A stretch of 54,644 nt of DNA, taken from NCBI RefSeq assembly GCF_003569915.1, contig NZ_KZ984469.1, positions 1 through 54,644 of the forward strand, written 5' to 3'. A program made the translations under genes and the position numbers. Shown in pieces: positions 50,522-54,644 of this stretch. The stretch is from Comamonas testosteroni. Lineage in GTDB: Bacteria > Pseudomonadota > Gammaproteobacteria > Burkholderiales > Burkholderiaceae_C. How positions within the stretch are numbered: the stretch's first letter is position 1; each line of letters begins with the position of its first letter. Below the pieces are notes generated by a model that worked only from the letters and a program-made list of their open reading frames with translations, did not search any database and was not told where the DNA came from.

Positions 50522-51560
50522 GGCGTTGTTGCATAAAACCAGCGGCAACAGCTGGTAGGGTGACGTCATGAGTGAAAGTAAGCGCCCGCGTGGCAAGTAC
50601 AAGACGACAAACTGGGCGGACTACAACGCCTCACTCAAGGCCAGAGGTTCCCTGACAGTTTGGCTGGACAAGGACATGCAGTGGTACGCCACTGTCAGCG
50701 GCAAACGTGGTCGTCAACGCACCTTCTCCGATGCGGCAATCCAGTTCTGCCTGAGCATCAAATGCTTGTTCGGACTGGCCCTGCGTCAAAGCTTGGGGCT
50801 GGTCGAAAGTCTGTTGCGCTTGGCGGGCCTGGACTGGCGGGTGCCAGACTTCAGCACCGTGTGCCGGCGCCAGAAAGACTTGAGCGTTAAGCTGCCTTAC
50901 CGACCCAGCACAACGGCACTGGATTTGCTGGTCGACAGCACCGGCATCAAGTTCCTGGGTGAAGGCGAATGGAAGTGTAAAAAGCACGGTGCCGAATACC
51001 GGCGCCAGTGGCGCAAAGTACACTTGGCCATTGATGCCCGCACGCTGGACATCCGTGCCATCGAGGTCACTGACAACGGCACGGGCGATGCGCCCATGTT
51101 GCCGGAACTTCTCAGCCAGATACCGCCAGATGAACCCATTGCCAGTGTCGGCGGCGATGGTGCTTACGACACCAAGGCATGCCATGCAGCGATAGCGCTG
51201 CGCAATGCGCAAGCCATCATCCCGCCACGCAAGAATGCGCGAGCATGGAAGGGCACGCAAGCCGGGGCGAGCTCACGCAACGAAGCCCTGCGTGCCTGCC
51301 AGCGGCTGGGTCGCCGGATTTGGAAGAAGTGGAGCGGGTACCACCGACGCAGCCTGGTGGAGACGAAGATGAATTGCTTCAAACGACTGGGCGAGCGGGT
51401 CATGGCCAGGACGTTCGAGCGTCAGGTGACGGAGTTGCACATCTGCGTGGCGCTGCTCAACCGATTCAGCCAACTCGGGCGCCCGGTGACAGTGGCCTTG
51501 GAGTAAGTCCGTCTGGGGTTGGGGTCATGCCGTCTCCGACGGGAGTTGTGCAACAAGGCC
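50522..51560 (+). mobile_element. IS5-family insertion sequence 2 (complete)
   Basis: It has terminal repeats GGCGTTGTTGCATAAAAC (50522) and GGCCTTGTTGCACAACTC (reverse, ending 51560) and is 1039 bp with one intact transposase. Flanks show no clear target duplication. It is the right border of the bla cargo. Confidence 0.88.
50568..51506 (+). CDS. IS5-family DDE transposase (IS 2)
   Basis: This intact 312-residue transposase has DDE landmarks LLVDSTGIKF, VGGDGAYDT and YHRRSLVETKMNCFKRLG. Its first 62 residues equal those of the truncated copy at 47790-47980. Start MSESKRPRGKYKTTNWADYN follows the terminal repeat by about 25 bp. Confidence 0.93.
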   Translation: MSESKRPRGKYKTTNWADYNASLKARGSLTVWLDKDMQWYATVSGKRGRQRTFSDAAIQFCLSIKCLFGLALRQSLGLVESLLRLAGLDWRVPDFSTVCRRQKDLSVKLPYRPSTTALDLLVDSTGIKFLGEGEWKCKKHGAEYRRQWRKVHLAIDARTLDIRAIEVTDNGTGDAPMLPELLSQIPPDEPIASVGGDGAYDTKACHAAIALRNAQAIIPPRKNARAWKGTQAGASSRNEALRACQRLGRRIWKKWSGYHRRSLVETKMNCFKRLGERVMARTFERQVTELHICVALLNRFSQLGRPVTVALE

Positions 51561-51577
51561 CAAATGATCTAGTAGAT

Positions 51578-51769
51578 CTACGCGAGTAGATCGTTGAAGT
51601 GAATTGCCTTATCAAACCATTGAAATACGAGATCGTCATTTGGCCCAACACGGTCAACTACGACAAAGCTTAGGCCCAAGTCATACAGCCCAGTTTCAGC
51701 TTCGTCTGTTTCAATTTTGGTGCGCAGGAAGGCTTCGATTTCTTCCTGTGTTTGCGGTTCTGCTTTCAT
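51578..51769 (-). CDS. Small hypothetical protein, 63 aa
   Basis: This is an acidic protein starting MKAEPQTQEEIEAFLRTKIE. GGAG precedes the ATG closely (2 bp spacing); further starts lie 6-7 codons upstream. It lies 18 bp from the IS 2 end, which may have removed downstream partners. Unknown function. Confidence 0.6.
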   Translation of the reverse strand: MKAEPQTQEEIEAFLRTKIETDEAETGLYDLGLSFVVVDRVGPNDDLVFQWFDKAIHFNDLLA

Positions 51770-51829
51770 CACTCCAGTCCTTGACATCATAAATTCAGGC
51801 CGCACCCGTAGATCCAATCAGCATATTGA

Positions 51830-52099
51830 TCAAATTTGTATCAGGGAGGTGTCAACTTCTATCCCGTGATGCTTCAACATCAACTCGCAAAATTTCAGCC
51901 AATCTGCGTTATCTGGCCGAGTATGTGTGCAGTGAAGACACTGGGAGGCTCCGTCAAGTAGCTCAGTAGCTGACCTATGTACATCTATCCCAAAGGTTTT
52001 ACTGAAACGCCCCACCGTTGAGCCATCAAGGGCATGAACCCATACCGTTGAACCATCAGCGCTCATTTCTATTTGTTCGTCTGCCTGGATATCTACCAT
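51830..52099 (-). CDS. Conserved-type plasmid hypothetical protein, 89 aa
   Basis: It has DEQIEMSADGSTVWVHALDG and VGRFSKTFGIDVHRSATELL, then CLHCTH, which I recall from small proteins on other proteobacterial plasmids and phages. The CxxC may bind metal. AGGAAG precedes the ATG. It follows the 52110 gene by 10 bp. Confidence 0.72.
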   Translation of the reverse strand: MVDIQADEQIEMSADGSTVWVHALDGSTVGRFSKTFGIDVHRSATELLDGASQCLHCTHTRPDNADWLKFCELMLKHHGIEVDTSLIQI

Positions 52100-52109
52100 T
52101 ACGGTCTTC

Positions 52110-52337
52110 CTAGCTCTTGGTTTTGTCGATGGCACTAACCACTGCCCACAGACCGAAGAACACGCTTAGACCTATGGCAAATGAGTTCGATCCGATACTT
52201 GCAAGGATGGATGCCGCAGCAACGCACGCAAAGCGTTTGAGTAGATCGACGAATTCCATCAACGGCACATCTCCCAGCTCGCTCCATTTCGCATTTCTCA
52301 GGGCCACTGGGGGCCTTGTAGTGGCTTCTGTTTGCAT
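52110..52337 (-). CDS. Small membrane-anchored protein, 75 aa
   Basis: AGGAGAGG lies before the ATG. Residues 33-66 form one or two hydrophobic helices (FACVAAASILASIGSNSFAI and GLSVFFGLWAVVSAI) with a charged N-terminal part. No family is recognised. It is first in a two-gene unit with 51830-52099. Confidence 0.68.
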   Translation of the reverse strand: MQTEATTRPPVALRNAKWSELGDVPLMEFVDLLKRFACVAAASILASIGSNSFAIGLSVFFGLWAVVSAIDKTKS

Positions 52338-52358
52338 GTGAACCTCTCCTGATGTAAA

Positions 52359-52394
52359 GCTGCAATGCAAAGCTGTGACGCTTTGCGCTGCAGC
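52359..52394. repeat. Perfect-stem inverted repeat upstream of the 52337 gene
   Basis: GCTGCAATGCAAAGC and GCTTTGCGCTGCAGC pair across a 6-base loop with two mismatches. On the minus strand it lies between the genes at 52426 and 52337, and could be an attenuating 5' hairpin or a weak terminator. There is no T-run. Confidence 0.6.
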
Positions 52395-52425
52395 CTATGC
52401 CAGCCCTGAGGGGCCAGCTGATTTC

Positions 52426-52701
52426 CTATCTGGTGTTCCTCTTAATAAATTCATCGGCTTCGTTGACGGCGTTACGCAGTGGACTCCCTTCTACGCTGAT
52501 ACCGTGCAGGCGCTGATGCGTCACAAATACGCTTAGCAGTCGCAAAGCCGTTGCAAGTTGAGCATTAGCATCCGCCTTTCCAAGTCGCGGCTGGCATTTC
52601 ATCAAGCATCGGCCTGATTCAAAGCAGCCACCGTTGGATGCGCCGCACTCTTTGTGAGGAATGAACACCGCCTGCCCCCCCTCTTTCATTTCTCGGGTCA
52701 T
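52426..52701 (-). CDS. Small Cys-rich hypothetical protein, about 91 aa
   Basis: The motif CGASNGGCFESGRCLMKC near residues 18-35 gives four regularly spaced cysteines, probably a zinc site. A helical C-terminal part follows. ATG at 52701 is used; 52689 is also possible. Similar four-Cys small proteins occur on phages and ICEs. Confidence 0.6.
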   Translation of the reverse strand: MTREMKEGGQAVFIPHKECGASNGGCFESGRCLMKCQPRLGKADANAQLATALRLLSVFVTHQRLHGISVEGSPLRNAVNEADEFIKRNTR

Positions 52702-52819
52702 CGCTTGTGCAGAAGGAAAGGCAAGGCAGCACACAACCACACGATCAGAAATGCATTGAAAACGGGGAGTCTACACGGCATATCCTTAGCCACCTTTGTC
52801 AGTATTTTCCAAGCCTGAT

Positions 52820-53065
52820 TCATACGGAAGTTTCTGCTTCCCTATTTTCGCTGGCTGTTCGCAGCAATCGAGTAATTTGGGTGTTATGTGCTCGCAATTT
52901 GTCTGCGTCAACCCTTAGCCTTGCCAAGGCACCTGATACATCACCGCTCTCAAGATCACGGGTTGCCATGACCACTACCGTGTAAATACGAAGCTCTGGA
53001 CGTAGAAGTTCTTGCTTCAAAATTTCCAAGTCATTGCTGGTGAGTAACGTCACGCTGCTTTCCAT
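52820..53065 (-). CDS. Small hypothetical protein, 81 aa
   Basis: The start at 53065 lies two bases after the stop of the upstream gene, so it is translationally coupled. It is helical and charged (NDLEILKQELLRPELRIYTV). No family is recognised. Confidence 0.62.
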   Translation of the reverse strand: MESSVTLLTSNDLEILKQELLRPELRIYTVVVMATRDLESGDVSGALARLRVDADKLRAHNTQITRLLRTASENREAETSV

Positions 53066-53067
53066 GA

Positions 53068-53316
53068 TTACTCGGTGATAGCGTCCAGGCCATCCCATTC
53101 AATGATGGCGCTCCGAATTCCAACACCGGCAAGAACTCGGAATGCCTGCTGCGGCGTGTCGAAGCTGGTGCGTCCATCAGGGCGCATCAGAACGCAATTG
53201 GTTCCTGCAACGCTCCATCCGCTTTCACCGTGAGTAATTCGTGGCCGGTCGGTGCTTTGGGCTTCTAGCTCCGCAAATGCTTTCAGCAGTAGCTTTTTCG
53301 GGAATGGCATAGTCAT
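53068..53316 (-). CDS. Small hypothetical protein, 82 aa
   Basis: It is a basic N-terminus followed by HGESGWSVAGTNCVLMRPDG and an alpha/beta-like tail. It follows the DUF6283-like gene by 9 bp. No family is recognised. Confidence 0.62.
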   Translation of the reverse strand: MTMPFPKKLLLKAFAELEAQSTDRPRITHGESGWSVAGTNCVLMRPDGRTSFDTPQQAFRVLAGVGIRSAIIEWDGLDAITE

Positions 53317-53325
53317 GCTGTCTTT

Positions 53326-53649
53326 TCAGTTGTTCTCGCCCACCTGCAGGGCTAAATCGTTTGGTTCGATCACCATGGCTGCGCTGGCCACAATGTCGGC
53401 CTTGGTGATGACGCCATAGGCCAAACCAAGTCGCGCAATCATCGGCAAACGTCCCAGCTTGGACATGAGGCCCACGGCCCCGGCGCAGGTCATGCGCTCC
53501 CTGTCCAGCGTCTTGTGACATACGAAAGTCTGTTGATCGTCGGTCAGCAGATCGGACACGATGCCCTCAACACGGCCAGGACGCAGCGGAATGCCTGCAC
53601 CATCGCAGCGAAATGGACAGTTTGCGCAAGGGCGTTTCGTGATTGGCAT
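53326..53649 (-). CDS. DUF6283-like Cys-motif protein
   Basis: This 107-residue protein starts MPITKRPCANCPFRCDGAGI and later has FVCHKT and MTCAGAVGLM. The CANCPFR...CHKT...CAG pattern fits DUF6283, a small family found on phages and plasmids. Conserved Cys/His suggests a metal site. No function is known. It heads a run of small minus-strand genes. Confidence 0.75.
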   Translation of the reverse strand: MPITKRPCANCPFRCDGAGIPLRPGRVEGIVSDLLTDDQQTFVCHKTLDRERMTCAGAVGLMSKLGRLPMIARLGLAYGVITKADIVASAAMVIEPNDLALQVGENN

Positions 53650-53767
53650 CGTGATTTCCTAGATCAAATAGAGGTGGATTTGACGCGCTCGAAGAACCGT
53701 CTGGTATCAGAAACTTACTATCTGCTGATAGCCAATCGCAATGAGACGCCAATGCATGCCCCAAACT

Positions 53768-53959
53768 TCACGAGTCTGCGGAGACTGATGCATCGGGCAC
53801 GATGGGGACATATGTTGATTCCCCGCCAGTTGATTGCTGTCGCCCAGCTGCACGTTGACGCCGAGTGGCGAACAGGAGAGGCACTAGCAGCGCTACTAAC
53901 AGAAGGGGAATACCAATTAGGATGACCATGTGCTCGGACACCCAATTACTCAACTCCAT
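53768..53959 (-). CDS. Small membrane protein, 63 aa
   Basis: A single membrane helix (residues 11-31, MVILIGIPLLLVALLVPLLF) is followed by a basic segment RRQRAAGRQQ and a short soluble tail. AAGGAG lies 6 bp before the ATG. No family is recognised. Confidence 0.7.
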   Translation of the reverse strand: MELSNWVSEHMVILIGIPLLLVALLVPLLFATRRQRAAGRQQSTGGESTYVPIVPDASVSADS

Positions 53960-53982
53960 ACATCACTCCTTTTGGTTTCGTT

Positions 53983-54192
53983 TTAGAGGAAGACAAAAGC
54001 TTGGTGCAGACCGTATAGATCTAGCTGACGCTCTGCTACAGCCAAGATGCGCTTTCGTTCCGCATCCTCTTCAGGTTTGCTCAAGCCCTTTGCCCCAAGC
54101 ACCACCAGCGCCTCAAGTGTGCTGGCAAAAGCGTTTCTGCTTTCGATCACCCGCTTGTAATCTCGTTCGCTTAATACGATGTCGCTATTCAT
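53983..54192 (-). CDS. Small hypothetical protein, 69 aa
   Basis: It is a helical, charged protein (VLSERDYKRVIESRNAFAST). It lies 7 bp after the gene ending at 54200 and just upstream of the small membrane protein. Unknown family. Confidence 0.62.
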   Translation of the reverse strand: MNSDIVLSERDYKRVIESRNAFASTLEALVVLGAKGLSKPEEDAERKRILAVAERQLDLYGLHQAFVFL

Positions 54193-54199
54193 GGTTCAT

Positions 54200-54562
54200 T
54201 TAGTTGGTACTTAGTCTCATGCAGTTTCCGTCCTCAATGCAAAAGAACTTGCTACCTGTGCCCCTAAGCTGAACTACTGCACTAACGCCCTTTTGAACAA
54301 TATGGCTCCCGTGTACCTGATAAGCGCCAATATCTGTTTCAAAAGAGGTGTATTCGCTGGAGAAAATAATGCCACGATCCGTCACCTGCATACCGCCTTG
54401 AACGATACCTGCAGGTGATTCAGAAACAACCACCTCTTCTTTGGCTTTTATTTCCTGAGATTCATTGTCCAAATTTTGCAGAGATCTTGAATAAAACTCC
54501 CATGCGAATGCTGTTAAGGAAATCCTGCAAAACCCTCCGCAATGTTTGGTACATGTCAGCAT
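54200..54562 (-). CDS. Hypothetical protein, 5' end possibly replaced by an IS
   Basis: The coherent part (residues about 30-120) begins around NLDNESQEIKAKEEVVVSES and ends in GTGSKFFCIEDGNCMRLSTN. The first 25 or so codons may lie in the end of the IS5-family element that starts beyond about 54520, so the true start is uncertain. A hydrophobic ISLTAFAWEFY stretch could be part of a membrane anchor. No family is recognised. Confidence 0.5.
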   Translation of the reverse strand: MLTCTKHCGGFCRISLTAFAWEFYSRSLQNLDNESQEIKAKEEVVVSESPAGIVQGGMQVTDRGIIFSSEYTSFETDIGAYQVHGSHIVQKGVSAVVQLRGTGSKFFCIEDGNCMRLSTN

Positions 54563-54583
54563 GCAATGGCATCCTCACAGGCC

Positions 54584-54644
54584 ATGAAACAAAGCAGCCT
54601 TGACCTGAATCTGAGTACCAAGAAGACCCGCAAACAGGAACTTC
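54584..54644 (+). CDS. IS5-family transposase, N-terminal fragment at right edge
   Basis: Twenty codons are visible, MKQSSLDLNLSTKKTRKQEL, the typical start of a group of IS5-family transposases. The window ends inside the gene. It is unrelated to IS 1 and IS 2 above. The end of the element lies somewhere in 54500-54583, but I cannot fix its terminal repeat. Confidence 0.72.
   Translation, partial: MKQSSLDLNLSTKKTRKQEL

Larger units (their letters stand above)
46763..51560. mobile_element. Nested IS5-family composite structure carrying bla-lysR
   Basis: Two copies of IS 2, one truncated on the left (47790-48026) and one complete on the right (50522-51560), lie in inverted orientation with their 5' ends facing a 2.5-kb cargo (48027-50521). 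The cargo is clearly more GC-rich than the plasmid and holds a class A beta-lactamase and a LysR regulator. The left IS was later hit by IS 1. This is the form of a composite transposon, now probably immobile as a unit. Confidence 0.75.

Noticed and set aside
53515..53925. 136-codon plus-strand frame
   Set aside because: It is antisense to the DUF6283-like gene and to the better supported 63-residue membrane protein at 53768-53959.
1..54644. tRNA, rRNA or integrase/att sites marking an ICE
   Set aside because: No tRNA cloverleaf, rRNA segment or tyrosine/serine integrase was seen; the rep gene, iterons and parAB point to a plasmid.

Overview
The window looks like most of a large Burkholderiales (probably Comamonadaceae) plasmid contig. 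It carries a replication initiator with an unusually large iteron origin, a ParA/ParB partition operon, a second ParB-like protein, plasmid-type H-NS, degraded conjugation genes, many small accessory genes and a complete type IV-A CRISPR-Cas system. The host assignment rests on gene style (H-NS with a TWTGRGKPP tail, IS5-family elements, class A beta-lactamase type) and is inference. Both ends lie inside insertion sequences: the first bases of an IS256-family transposase on the left and of an IS5-family transposase on the right. The contig probably stops where repeats broke the assembly.

Layout. 1-5002 (minus): a TraI (MOBH-like)/TraD/unknown/DUF4400 operon, with DUF4400 cut by the IS256-like element. 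TraI has lost the family histidines and TraD has a degenerate P-loop. 5192-9223: a Cys-motif protein, a UvrD-like helicase and an unknown protein. 9307-20258: a mostly minus-strand block with a TraB-like membrane nitrilase, three bactofilins, a single-pass Pro/Lys-rich protein, a DUF1173-like protein and unknowns. It is interrupted by a plus-strand RecE-type exonuclease/H-NS pair. 21567-23832: parA-parB. 24121-27545: small accessory genes and a PAPS-reductase-like protein. 28075-32187: rep gene and oriV with about 34 iterons in two opposed arrays. 32190-38036: a decayed TGT/DpdA-like gene, repeats, membrane microproteins, a regulator and an orphan ParB-like protein.

38082-44773 holds the type IV-A system: a 13-repeat array, csf3-csf2-csf1-csf5 on the minus strand and a divergent csf4 (dinG). 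The repeats resemble type I-F repeats and there is no cas1/cas2. One spacer begins with 12 bases identical to the plasmid's own iteron type, and another encodes what looks like an IstB Walker B segment. Both fit a role in conflict between plasmids and mobile elements. 44874-46692 has a fertility-inhibition-like gene and small genes. 46763-51560 is a nested IS5-family structure carrying a GC-rich class A beta-lactamase/LysR pair. 51578-54562 is a run of small minus-strand genes, including a DUF6283-like protein.

The most interesting global signal is a family of ten structured 5' leaders (5121, 24618, 24971, 25330, 26584, 27565, 33017, 35345, 35619, 37477). Each has the conserved CTTTACTCAACCC-like strand followed by a compensating GC-rich hairpin and then a ribosome binding site and start codon. 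They place otherwise unrelated accessory genes under what looks like one RNA-based control.
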